Shown here piece after piece: positions 1 through 7,755 of a stretch of DNA of 60,501 nt. A program made the position numbers and the translations under genes. Under the pieces are notes generated by a model. That model saw nothing but the letters and a program-made list of their open reading frames with translations. It was not told where the DNA came from and searched no databases. Position 1 is the stretch's first letter; each line of letters begins with the position of its first letter. The stretch comes from Lachnospiraceae bacterium (GTDB lineage Bacteria; Bacillota; Clostridia; Lachnospirales; Lachnospiraceae), in assembly GCA_022764465.1 (NCBI GenBank), contig JALERL010000108.1, positions 1 to 60,501 of the forward strand, in the 5' to 3' direction.

Positions 1-52
1 ATGATAGTATATAAATATGTATAATGTATACAAAATACAGGGAGAATACAAT

Positions 53-928
53 ATGGATAAGATAGCGGTAAAAGCATTGGCAAAAATTAATCTTGGACTG
101 GACGTGGTAAGACGCAGAGAAGATGGTTACCATGAGGTACGGATGATCATGCAGACCATTCATCTGTACGACCGGTTAGAGATCCGTAAGCAGAGGGAGC
201 GGACAGTTACTTTGCATACGAACCTGTCATTTCTTCCGGTAGATGAACATAATCTTGCATATCGTGCAGCTGCTATGTTACAGGAGGAATTCGCACTGAC
301 TGAGGGCGTTGCGATCGATTTAAAAAAGCATATTCCGGTAGCAGCCGGTATGGCAGGTGGAAGTACGGATGCTGCAGCGGTGTTATACGGAATGAATGAG
401 ATCTTCGATCTCGGATTATCACGTAAGGACTTGATGGAGCGTGGTGTGAAGCTTGGGGCGGATGTACCGTATTGTCTGATGCGTGGAACGGCATTGGCAG
501 AGGGAATCGGAGAAAAGCTGACCTCTCTTCCGCCGATGGTAAAGTGCCCGGTTCTGATCGCAAAGCCGCAGATCGGTGTTTCCACGAAGTATGTATACGA
601 GCATCTGAACCTGTCGGATCAGTCCGCACATCCGGATATTGACCGGCTGATCACAGATATTCGCAAAAAAGATCTGAATGCGATCGCCGGTGATATGGGC
701 AATATCCTTGAGACAGTGACCGTACCTTTACATCCGGAGATTGATAAGATCAAGCAGTGCATGTGCGAGCACGGAGCACTGAATGCGATGATGAGCGGAA
801 GCGGTCCTACCGTATTTGGCCTCTATGAGAAGATAGAAGATGCAAGAAAGGCGGCAGATGCGGTAAGAGCCACAGGACTTGCCAGACAGATCTATGTGAC
901 CGATATTTATAATAATAGAAGAAAGTAG
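53..928 (+). CDS. ispE: 4-diphosphocytidyl-2-C-methyl-D-erythritol kinase
   Basis: GHMP-family kinase that phosphorylates CDP-methylerythritol, a step of the MEP isoprenoid pathway in the cytoplasm. The 291-residue length is normal. The N-terminus KALAKINLGLDVV is the IspE substrate motif (AKINL), the ATP-binding loop PVAAGMAGGSTDAAA lies near residue 100, and MMSGSGPTVFG near residue 250 is the third GHMP motif. An ATG lies 36 bases upstream in frame, but the ATG at 53 has the GGGAG ribosome site at a proper distance, so that start is chosen. A GntR-type regulator follows 56 bases later on the same strand. The beginning of the window leaves the upstream context unknown. Confidence 0.96.
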   Translation: MDKIAVKALAKINLGLDVVRRREDGYHEVRMIMQTIHLYDRLEIRKQRERTVTLHTNLSFLPVDEHNLAYRAAAMLQEEFALTEGVAIDLKKHIPVAAGMAGGSTDAAAVLYGMNEIFDLGLSRKDLMERGVKLGADVPYCLMRGTALAEGIGEKLTSLPPMVKCPVLIAKPQIGVSTKYVYEHLNLSDQSAHPDIDRLITDIRKKDLNAIAGDMGNILETVTVPLHPEIDKIKQCMCEHGALNAMMSGSGPTVFGLYEKIEDARKAADAVRATGLARQIYVTDIYNNRRK

Positions 929-984
929 TATCAGTACGGAAAAGAGAACGTGAAGCAGAGTACAGCGTAGAAAAGGAGAAGCTT

Positions 985-1659
985 ATGACAGAGAATCTGG
1001 AATTAAATATGGATGCATTCCTCCCCCTACGGGATGTTGTGTTCAACACGTTGCGGGAGGCTATTTTAAAGGGAGAATTAAAGCCGGGTGAAAGACTGAT
1101 GGAATTACAGCTTGCATCCAAGTTAGGTGTCAGCCGGACACCGATCCGGGAAGCAATCCGTATGCTTGAGCAGGAGGGACTTGCTGTTACGGTACCAAGA
1201 AAGGGTGCAGAAGTTGCCAAGATGACGGAAAAGGATATGGAGGATGTCTTAGTTATCCGGGCTGCTCTTGATGAGCTTGCAGCACAGCTTGCATGTGATG
1301 AGATTGATGATGAACAGTTAAAGCTGCTTCAGGCATCCAGACGTAACTTTGAAAATTGTATCCAGTCAGGAGATGTAAAACAGATCGCACAAGCGGATGT
1401 GGAGTTTCATGACCGCATCTATCAGGCAACCGGAAATGCAAAGCTGATCAATATGTTAAACAATCTGCGGGAGCAGATGTATCGTTACCGTGTGGAATAT
1501 CTGAAGGATGAAGCGAATTATCCGACACTGATCACCGAACATCAGGATCTGGTTGAGGGAATCCGCAGAAGGGATAAGGAATACGTGACAGCCGTGATGA
1601 AACGACATGTCAGCAATCAGGCGGAAGCAGTAAAACAGATGATCCAGCAACAGGAATAG
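985..1659 (+). CDS. GntR/FadR-family transcriptional regulator (FCD domain)
   Basis: 224-residue DNA-binding regulator. The N-terminal winged helix (about residues 10-75) carries the GntR signature, including LKPGERLMELQLASKLGVS followed by RTPIREAIRMLE. The C-terminal part (about 90-215) is an all-helical FCD ligand domain with the spaced Asp/His residues expected for metal-assisted binding of a small organic acid (for example VEFHDRIYQATGN). The start has an AAAGGAG ribosome site 6 bases upstream. It follows ispE closely and may be cotranscribed with it; a rho-independent terminator comes 40 bases after the stop. The effector is not predictable from sequence. Confidence 0.93.
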   Translation: MTENLELNMDAFLPLRDVVFNTLREAILKGELKPGERLMELQLASKLGVSRTPIREAIRMLEQEGLAVTVPRKGAEVAKMTEKDMEDVLVIRAALDELAAQLACDEIDDEQLKLLQASRRNFENCIQSGDVKQIAQADVEFHDRIYQATGNAKLINMLNNLREQMYRYRVEYLKDEANYPTLITEHQDLVEGIRRRDKEYVTAVMKRHVSNQAEAVKQMIQQQE

Positions 1660-1700
1660 TGGAAGATTTTGTGTATAAGAGAACGGAATATGGAGATGCT

Positions 1701-1731
1701 AAAAGGGACAGACGATGGTCTGTTCCTTTTT
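1701..1731 (+). terminator. Rho-independent terminator after the GntR regulator
   Basis: GGGACAGAC pairs with GTCTGTTCC (one G-U pair) around a GATG loop and is followed by a run of T. It separates ispE/GntR transcription from the ger operon. Confidence 0.85.
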
Positions 1732-1746
1732 CGTATAAGACTCCGG

Positions 1747-1926
1747 TGGACAGAATACACAAATATGTTTCACAAACATTTGCAACGCTCTTCGTGAACT
1801 AACTGCTAACTACAACCATACAAGCTCAGGAATGGCTTCACTTGTGGTTTTCGTAAGCAGTGGATTTCACTCGAAGCTAAGAACACAAATCAAAGTTTGC
1901 TTCACATGATTTGTGTATTTTGTCCA
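1747..1926 (+). repeat. ~180 bp hairpin-forming dispersed repeat, copy 1
   Basis: The ends are inverted repeats: TGGACAGAATACACAAAT at the left pairs with ATTTGTGTATTTTGTCCA at the right with one mismatch. Further inside, the arms keep pairing (GTGAA with TTCAC; ACTGCT with AGCAGT; CAAG with CTTG), so almost the whole unit can fold into one long imperfect hairpin. A second copy in the same orientation lies at 5615-5793, about 80% identical by eye. No long reading frame and no clear target-site duplication are present. It lies directly upstream of the ger operon and may include its promoter region. It could be a MITE-like element or a structured RNA. Confidence 0.8.
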
Positions 1927-1968
1927 TTCGAATCAAGAACAAAAATACAGTTCGACAGAGGTGGGAAG

Positions 1969-3486
1969 ATGGCGCAGGAAGAAAAAAAGACACCGGTTTC
2001 GTGCTCTCTCGCAGAGAATATAAAAGGCTATAAACAGATTTTTGCAGATTGTGCAGATATTAAGATGATCGAGATGAAGTTAGGAAAGGATGCATCGGTT
2101 GCCTGCTTTATTGCTTATATCGAGATCACAGGTGGAAATGCCCTGTTTGAAAAGTCCATGATTGGCAAGCTGCTGAACAATCTCTGCGATTGTGACAAAA
2201 AAGAGATCTATGTAAGGTTAAAGGCAAACAGTCTGGGACTTTCGGACGTTACACCATTTGCGACATTAGAGGAAGCGGCATATGGAATGTTAGCGGGAGA
2301 TACGATCCTGTTCGTCGATGGGTTTGATCAGGCACTTAAGATCCCGGATAAAGGGTATCCGGGAATGGGGATTTCCGAACCGACTTCCGAGAAGGCAGTC
2401 CGGGGATCGAGTGAGGGATTTTCCGATTCGGTGAAGGTGAATACATCCATGATCCGTAAACGGATCCGTTCCCCGAAGGTCAAGGTGCGTGAGGTCAAGG
2501 GCGGTGTCCGTTCAAAGACGAATATTGACCTGGTCTATATGGAAGGGCTGATCTATCCGGATGTATTAAAAGAGATCGAACGGCGGCTCGACCGCTATGA
2601 GATCGATGGTATCTTAGACAGTGGAATGATCGAACAGTTATCGGAAGAGAAGTGGTATTCCCCGTTCCCACAGTTTCAGACGACACAGCGTCCGGACCGG
2701 GCGGCAATGGCGGTCTTAGAAGGACGTATTATCGTATTATGTGACAATTCGCCGGAGGCACTGATCCTGCCGACGGATTACAATTCGTTTATACAGACAA
2801 GTGATGATTATTACAACCGGTGGGAGATTGCATCTTTTGCAAGGATGCTTCGGTTTATCGCATCCTTTTTTGCCATGACACTGCCGGGACTTTATCTGGC
2901 TGTGTGTAATTTTCACACACAGATCTTACCAACGAAGCTGTTGCTCTCCTTTGCAGAAGCCAGACAGGGGGTACCATTTCCGGGCGTGGTCGAGGTTCTT
3001 TTGATGGAATTGTCATTTGAACTCTTGCGGGAGGCTGGCATCAGGCTGCCGGGAGCAATGGGCAACACGATTGGCATTGTCGGGGGGCTGATCATCGGGC
3101 AGGCTGCGGTAGAAGCAAACCTGGTCAGTCCGATTGTTGTAATTGTGATTGCATTTACAGCCCTCTGTTCGTTTGCCATACCAAACGAAGAATTTGCAAC
3201 GGCGTTCCGGCTTTTGAAGTTTGTCTTTATTGCATTCAGTGCATGGCTTGGATTTTTTGGATTTTTACTGATGCTGCTTGCTGTTTTGATCCATCTGTCA
3301 AGACTTAGCAGCTTTGGCATTCCGTATCTGATGCCGTTTGTGGGAGCAGACCTGACGGATTATGAGGATGAGCGGGATGCGCTGTTCCGCTATCCGACCT
3401 TTATGCGGAGGTACCGCCCGATCTTTACAAGACGTAAGGAGCGTGTGCGGTTAAGAAAAAAGGATGGAAATGAAAATGGAAAATAA
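1969..3486 (+). CDS. Spore germination receptor subunit A (GerA/GerK family)
   Basis: 505-residue inner-membrane subunit of a spore germinant receptor. The N-terminal ~270 residues are soluble, with the family features FVDGFDQALKI and VRGSSEGFSDSVKVNTSMIRKRI. Hydrophobic helices cover about residues 300-470, with the conserved RREGVPFP-like segment appearing here as ARQGVPFPGVVEVLLMELSF. The tail is strongly basic. An in-frame ATG further upstream would begin inside the repeat element, so the ATG at 1969, with the site AGAGGTGGG just before it, is preferred. The B-subunit gene overlaps its end and the C-subunit follows, giving the usual A-B-C order. The triggering nutrient cannot be inferred. 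Confidence 0.94.
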   Translation: MAQEEKKTPVSCSLAENIKGYKQIFADCADIKMIEMKLGKDASVACFIAYIEITGGNALFEKSMIGKLLNNLCDCDKKEIYVRLKANSLGLSDVTPFATLEEAAYGMLAGDTILFVDGFDQALKIPDKGYPGMGISEPTSEKAVRGSSEGFSDSVKVNTSMIRKRIRSPKVKVREVKGGVRSKTNIDLVYMEGLIYPDVLKEIERRLDRYEIDGILDSGMIEQLSEEKWYSPFPQFQTTQRPDRAAMAVLEGRIIVLCDNSPEALILPTDYNSFIQTSDDYYNRWEIASFARMLRFIASFFAMTLPGLYLAVCNFHTQILPTKLLLSFAEARQGVPFPGVVEVLLMELSFELLREAGIRLPGAMGNTIGIVGGLIIGQAAVEANLVSPIVVIVIAFTALCSFAIPNEEFATAFRLLKFVFIAFSAWLGFFGFLLMLLAVLIHLSRLSSFGIPYLMPFVGADLTDYEDERDALFRYPTFMRRYRPIFTRRKERVRLRKKDGNENGK

Positions 3487-4480
3487 GATGTTTTCGAATA
3501 ATCGAAAAATATCCGGCAGACAGATCCGGCGGCTGTTGTTTTTTGATCTTGCGGGGTTGAGTACCCTGCTTCTTCCGCCGCTGCTTTCGCAGACTGCCGG
3601 AAAAAACGGGATCTTTTGTATTTTTCTGGCGCTGCTTCCGGCATACGGAGTGGTGCTTTTAATACGAAAAACCAGCAGCCGGATGGTGGCAGGATTTCCA
3701 GATTATATCAGACAGACAAAGGGAAAGGTTATGGAAAAAGTGCTTCTGATCCTTTGCGGAGCATCCGGGATCGTACTGGCAGGATTTGTGCTCGATACGG
3801 TCAGCCGGTTGATCACGACACAGCTTTTAAAAGGGGAATCCTACTGGCTGGTCAGTCTGCTGATCCTGATTCTGGGAGCATATGGAATGGCAGGTGGTAT
3901 GGAAGGAAGAGCAAGGATCTATGAGGTACTTTTCTGGCCGCTTCTGATTCCGCTTATCCTGATGCTTGTTCTGGCATGCCGCGATGTCAATGTGGATTAC
4001 TGGACACCGGTCTTTTTTTGCAGTGGTAAGGATATGGTCTTTGGAACACTGCTTGTATTTTTGTTTTATCTGCCGGTATTTTTCCTGTTGTTCTTAGTTC
4101 CCTATGAAAAAAATTATATGCAGGGGATCGCAGTGGCAAATCGCACCCTGTTTTTGACCGCACTGCTCAATGCAGCCATCTATCTGATCACACTTGGGAT
4201 TTTTGGTGAAGCGTCCTTACGGGAGATGAAGCGTCCGGTGATCACGCTTATGAGCATGATCCGTCTGCCGGGTGGATTTTTCGAGCGGCAGGATGCGTTT
4301 ATGGTTGCAATCTGGTTTTTTGCCTTATATGCACTGTTAAACAGCAGCATGTTCTATGGAACGGAGAGCATTAAGAGCCTAATCGGGAAAAAAGGGAACA
4401 AGCGTTATGTCCTGCTTGTATTTTTTCTGACGTTTCTGGTGTCTGCTGCCTTTTATAAGGGAGGTGTGATGGAATGGTAA
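3470..4480 (+). CDS. Spore germination receptor subunit B (GerB permease family)
   Basis: About 336 residues with around ten hydrophobic segments, matching the endospore germination permease family (APC superfamily) that forms the ligand-recognising subunit of Ger receptors. Three closely spaced ATG codons (3464, 3470, 3476) follow AAAAAGGA; 3470 gives the best spacing. The start overlaps the end of the A subunit by about 17 bases, indicating translational coupling. Expected expression is forespore-specific, but no convincing sigma-G promoter could be seen upstream of the operon. Confidence 0.92.
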   Translation: MKMENKMFSNNRKISGRQIRRLLFFDLAGLSTLLLPPLLSQTAGKNGIFCIFLALLPAYGVVLLIRKTSSRMVAGFPDYIRQTKGKVMEKVLLILCGASGIVLAGFVLDTVSRLITTQLLKGESYWLVSLLILILGAYGMAGGMEGRARIYEVLFWPLLIPLILMLVLACRDVNVDYWTPVFFCSGKDMVFGTLLVFLFYLPVFFLLFLVPYEKNYMQGIAVANRTLFLTALLNAAIYLITLGIFGEASLREMKRPVITLMSMIRLPGGFFERQDAFMVAIWFFALYALLNSSMFYGTESIKSLIGKKGNKRYVLLVFFLTFLVSAAFYKGGVMEW

Positions 4481-5547
4481 AAAAGGTATGTGTGCTGTGT
4501 CTGATTTTAGGGTTACAAATGCTGCTTTTCTGTGGCTGTGACAGCGCAGAGTTAGAGGAGCGGAAATTCCCGCTTACCATAGCGTTTGATGAGCAGGACC
4601 AGGGCTGTGTGCTGACACTTGGACTTGAGTATCTGTCCGGAGTGGCAGAGGAAGAGGAAAGTGCAAAAGAGGAAGATGAAGAAGAGGTCATGGCAGCAGC
4701 AAACTGGGGAGAAGCATTTTCGGATCAGGATGAAAAAAATCCGGAAACCATGGACTACAATCATGTGAAGGCAGTCATCATCAGCCGTGCAGTGCTCGAA
4801 GATAAGGAGATGTTAAATCACCTGCTGGATTATCTCGAGACAGAAGAACTGCTTTCACGCAACACCCTTGTTTTTACATGCAGGGATCGTGCGGCTGATC
4901 TTTTGGCACTCGAAGGTGGTCTTCCGATGGCAGAGGGCATGTACTTAAAGCAGTTGACCGATGGCATGACCATGCAGAAGGACACCGCAGTGGTAACGCT
5001 CGGCAATCTGATGAATGAGCGTTACAACCGTATGGAGAATCTGTATCTTCCGGTCTTAGAGGAACAGGAGCAAAAGCCTGTGATCTGTGGCTATTATGCG
5101 CTGGCAGAATATAACGGAATGGGCATGATAAAGCCGGAGGTATATGAGGTTGCCACCCTGCTTGAAAATAAACGAAAGCTGTATCAGTTTGACTTAGATA
5201 CCGGAGAGACCATTGAATTATCACAGATCCGGTGCAGTGGCGGTGTGACGTCGGATGAGGAGAAAACAGTCAAAGAGGTCTGCCTGTCAGCGGATGCGAA
5301 GATCATAAGTAAGAATGCATATGCAGCAGAGAAAAAGAGAGCAGAAAGACAGATCCGGGAATATCTGAATTCCTATCTCGCAGTCCTGTTAGCAAACAGC
5401 CTGACATCTAATGATCTGGATCTGACGAACAGTTATTACAGTCTCGGCGGCTATAACCGCAAGCTTTATAAAAAATACGAGGACAGGCCACAGGCATACC
5501 GCAGGAACTTAGAGTACCGGGTAGACAGCAAGATCGATGTGATCTGA
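4474..5547 (+). CDS. Spore germination receptor lipoprotein subunit C (Ger(x)C family)
   Basis: 357-residue lipoprotein. A hydrophobic signal ends in LLFCGC, giving a lipidated Cys at residue 22. It is followed by DSAELEERKFPLTIAFD, the typical GerC opening that specifies response to the receptor. An acidic stretch (about residues 50-70, rich in Glu) is longer than usual. The gene overlaps the B subunit by 7 bases and has an AAGGGAGG ribosome site 9 bases upstream. No terminator hairpin is visible after it other than the second copy of the ~180 bp foldable repeat, which begins 67 bases downstream. Confidence 0.92.
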   Translation: MVKKVCVLCLILGLQMLLFCGCDSAELEERKFPLTIAFDEQDQGCVLTLGLEYLSGVAEEEESAKEEDEEEVMAAANWGEAFSDQDEKNPETMDYNHVKAVIISRAVLEDKEMLNHLLDYLETEELLSRNTLVFTCRDRAADLLALEGGLPMAEGMYLKQLTDGMTMQKDTAVVTLGNLMNERYNRMENLYLPVLEEQEQKPVICGYYALAEYNGMGMIKPEVYEVATLLENKRKLYQFDLDTGETIELSQIRCSGGVTSDEEKTVKEVCLSADAKIISKNAYAAEKKRAERQIREYLNSYLAVLLANSLTSNDLDLTNSYYSLGGYNRKLYKKYEDRPQAYRRNLEYRVDSKIDVI

Positions 5548-5614
5548 CCTGATAGAAAATATGGAGTAGACCATGAAGGCTCAGGTATCAGAAACTTTTA
5601 TGTAAACTGTGAAG

Positions 5615-5793
5615 TGGCAGAATGCGCAAATTATGTTCCGCAAACATTTGCAACGCTCATCGTGAACTAACTGCTAACTACAACCATATAAGTTCAGCAA
5701 AGGCTTCACTTGTGGTTTTCGTAAGCAGTGGATTTCACTCGCAGCTAAAAACGCAAATAAAAGTTTGCTTTACATAATTTGCGCATTCTGCCA
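5615..5793 (+). repeat. ~180 bp hairpin-forming dispersed repeat, copy 2
   Basis: Second copy, same orientation as 1747-1926, with terminal arms TGGCAGAATGCGCAAATTA and its complement TAATTTGCGCATTCTGCCA. Relative to copy 1 the arm reads GCGC instead of ACAC, and the opposite arm has changed to match, so pairing is preserved by paired substitutions. Conserved interior blocks are GCTAACTACAACCATA and GTAAGCAGTGGATTTCACTC. It lies between the ger operon and spoIIR. No coding potential is visible. Confidence 0.8.
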
Positions 5794-5910
5794 TTTCCAA
5801 TTTTACCTAGCAACTTTGAAATCCGAATTCTATGAATAAGATAAGCACAATCCGGCAAGACTCCTTTTAAATAAGTGGTGATTATGCAGAGATCACGGAA
5901 GGGAGTTTTT

Positions 5911-6543
5911 ATGGATTGGATCAAAAAGGCAGTGGCGGTTTTCATGCTCGTGGGACTGGCATTTTGCATGGAACAGGGTAAGGAGCAGATACAGGAAAGG
6001 GATATGCAGCAGGAGATCGCAGACAAGGTACTGCGTTTTCATGTGCGTGCAAACAGTGACAGTAAGGAAGATCAGGCATTAAAGCTGCGTGTCCGTGATG
6101 CAGTCGGCGTTCTGATGAAGGAAAAGTTAAAGGATGCTGCTTCGTTAGAGGACTGTAAACGTATTACCGGGCAGGAGCTTGGAGAAATTGTGGATAAGGC
6201 AGAGGATGTGATCCGGGAAAGTGGATATACATATGCAGTCGAAGCATCGGTATCGGCGGTGGATTTTCCGGATAAGACCTATGGAGCTTATACGTTTCCG
6301 GCGGGCAGGTACGATGCCTTAGAAGTCGTGATCGGAAACGGAGCCGGACATAACTGGTGGTGTGTGATGTATCCGAATATGTGCTTTGCCGGAAGTACCT
6401 ATGAGGTGGTGGAGGAGCAGGCAAAGGAGAAGCTGCAGCGCACGCTGACGAACGAGGAGTATCAGTCTTTAATGGAAAAGAAAAACTATACCATAAAATG
6501 CAAATATCTGACATTCCTGAATAAGTATATGGAAAAAATGTAG
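5911..6543 (+). CDS. spoIIR: Stage II sporulation protein R
   Basis: 210-residue secreted signalling protein. In sporulating Firmicutes it is made in the forespore and triggers SpoIIGA-dependent processing of pro-sigma-E in the mother cell. A hydrophobic N-terminal segment (residues 3-20) is followed by the family core: LRFHVRANSDSKEDQALKLR near residue 45, then FPAGRYDALEVVIGNGAGHN and WWCVMYP near residues 130-155. An upstream in-frame ATG exists, but the ATG at 5911 has AAGGGAG at 7 bases. A forespore (sigma-F) promoter could not be confidently assigned in the 118 bases after the repeat. Confidence 0.95.
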   Translation: MDWIKKAVAVFMLVGLAFCMEQGKEQIQERDMQQEIADKVLRFHVRANSDSKEDQALKLRVRDAVGVLMKEKLKDAASLEDCKRITGQELGEIVDKAEDVIRESGYTYAVEASVSAVDFPDKTYGAYTFPAGRYDALEVVIGNGAGHNWWCVMYPNMCFAGSTYEVVEEQAKEKLQRTLTNEEYQSLMEKKNYTIKCKYLTFLNKYMEKM

Positions 6544-6558
6544 TTCTTATGTTATACT
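6530..6558 (+). promoter_or_regulatory. Sigma-A-type promoter, extended -10
   Basis: TGGAAA, 17 bases, then TATACT preceded by TGT (extended -10). It overlaps the end of spoIIR and would drive the DUF1934 gene from about 6565. Confidence 0.5.
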
Positions 6559-6613
6559 ACATTGCGGTTTTGATTGTATAAAAATAGAAAGAAGCTAAGG
6601 GGTGAATACACAG

Positions 6614-7060
6614 ATGACAAAGGATGTAATCGTATCAATCAGTGGACTTCAGATGGCAGAGAGCATGGATGGGGAACCGATCGAGGTCATTACCCATGGA
6701 GATTATTATAAACGAAACGGCAAACATTATATTTTATATGAAGAGGTGCAGGAGGGCTTTGAAGGAAGTACCAAGAGCATGATCAAGTTAGGTGAGAATA
6801 CACTTGACATTACGAAAAAAGGTGTATCAAACGTACATATGCTGTTTGAGAAGAATAAGAAGAATCTGACGTATTACTACACACCATTTGGAAGTCTTCT
6901 GATCGGAATCGATGCAAAAAATATTTCGGTGACAGAAGAGGAGCATAAGCTTCATGTAGAAGTGGATTATGCATTAGAAGTGAATTATGAACATATGGCA
7001 GACTGTACGATCACGATGAACATACAGTCAAAGGAAAGCGGAGACTTTCGGATTGCATAA
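6614..7060 (+). CDS. DUF1934 family (YwiB-like) calycin-fold protein
   Basis: 148-residue cytoplasmic protein of the DUF1934 family, predicted to form a lipocalin-like beta barrel. Alternating beta strands with the family features YYKRNGKHYILYEE and FGSLLIGIDAKNI, then a final strand run ending LHVEVDYALEVNYE, are seen. The function is unknown. A GTG 12 bases upstream is in frame, but AAGGGG lies 9-10 bases before the ATG at 6614, so that start is used. A strong shared terminator follows at once and the next gene runs in the opposite direction. Confidence 0.9.
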   Translation: MTKDVIVSISGLQMAESMDGEPIEVITHGDYYKRNGKHYILYEEVQEGFEGSTKSMIKLGENTLDITKKGVSNVHMLFEKNKKNLTYYYTPFGSLLIGIDAKNISVTEEEHKLHVEVDYALEVNYEHMADCTITMNIQSKESGDFRIA

Positions 7061-7090
7061 AAAAAGTGTGCGGATCACGCACACTTTTTT
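7061..7090 (+). terminator. Bidirectional terminator
   Basis: AAAAAGTGTGCG pairs with CGCACACTTTTTT across a short loop. It sits between convergent genes whose stop codons lie at its two edges, so it can serve both strands. Confidence 0.9.
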
Positions 7091-7091
7091 G

Positions 7092-7541
7092 TTACTGATT
7101 GGCTTTGTCACGAAGCTTAGCCATAAAGCCTTTTTTCTTTGCAGGAGCTTCAATCGGACCACGCAGACCCTTGATTCCGGTGATGTAGAGACCGCTTACG
7201 GTAGCCTTTACTTCCTTCTTGACAGGAATGGAATCAAAGATCGCGCCATCGCTGATCAGTGTCATAACACGAGGACCAACCTTGGCTTTTACGATCGGTA
7301 CCTTGGAACGACGGAGAAGCTTCGGTGTCTGTTCAAGCACCTGAGCCGGAAGACCGGCATCTTTTAACTTCATTTTCTTCTTATCGATGATCAACATCGT
7401 AACAGACTGTGATGCGGCTGCGATCTGAGCATCCTGCTCATCTTTTTTCTTCTGAGCTTTTTTCCCTACGAAATATAAAGCGATCAGTGCAGCGAGTAAA
7501 ATAATAATGATAACCAGTAAAACAATAGCAAATGTTGGCAC
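7092..7541 (-). CDS. Membrane-anchored conserved hypothetical protein
   Basis: 149-residue protein of unknown function. The GTG at 7541 is chosen as start because AAGGGAGG lies just upstream; the longer in-frame reading has no ribosome site. Residues 4-27 form one strongly hydrophobic helix (PTFAIVLLVIIIILLAAL), followed by a Lys/Asp-rich segment, a QSVTMLIIDKKKMKLKDAGLP beta-rich core and a basic C-terminus. The layout suggests a single-pass membrane protein with a small cytoplasmic domain. It is convergent with the DUF1934 gene. No catalytic motif is recognised. Confidence 0.8.
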   Translation of the reverse strand: MPTFAIVLLVIIIILLAALIALYFVGKKAQKKKDEQDAQIAAASQSVTMLIIDKKKMKLKDAGLPAQVLEQTPKLLRRSKVPIVKAKVGPRVMTLISDGAIFDSIPVKKEVKATVSGLYITGIKGLRGPIEAPAKKKGFMAKLRDKANQ

Positions 7542-7755
7542 TGTGATATCCTCCCTTGGTATAAATTCGAAAATAATTGTATCATTGATCCCGGGAAAAA
7601 TCAATATGTGAAATATTTGCGAAATTGCAGGAAGCACTTTTTTTTTCGGGGAAAATGTGCTATGTTAGTATGATGTGGAAGAACATGTTTTCCACAGATA
7701 GAATTTGTGTGTGCGGGCATACACACACAGATAGAAAGATTAGAGGAAAAGATTC

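Noticed and set aside
1747-5793. Composite transposon carrying the ger operon
   Set aside because: No transposase, copies are direct not inverted, and no target duplications could be seen.
7053-7367. Plus-strand reading frame opposite the membrane-anchored protein
   Set aside because: It overlaps a convincing minus-strand gene with ribosome site and a terminator, and has no recognisable features.
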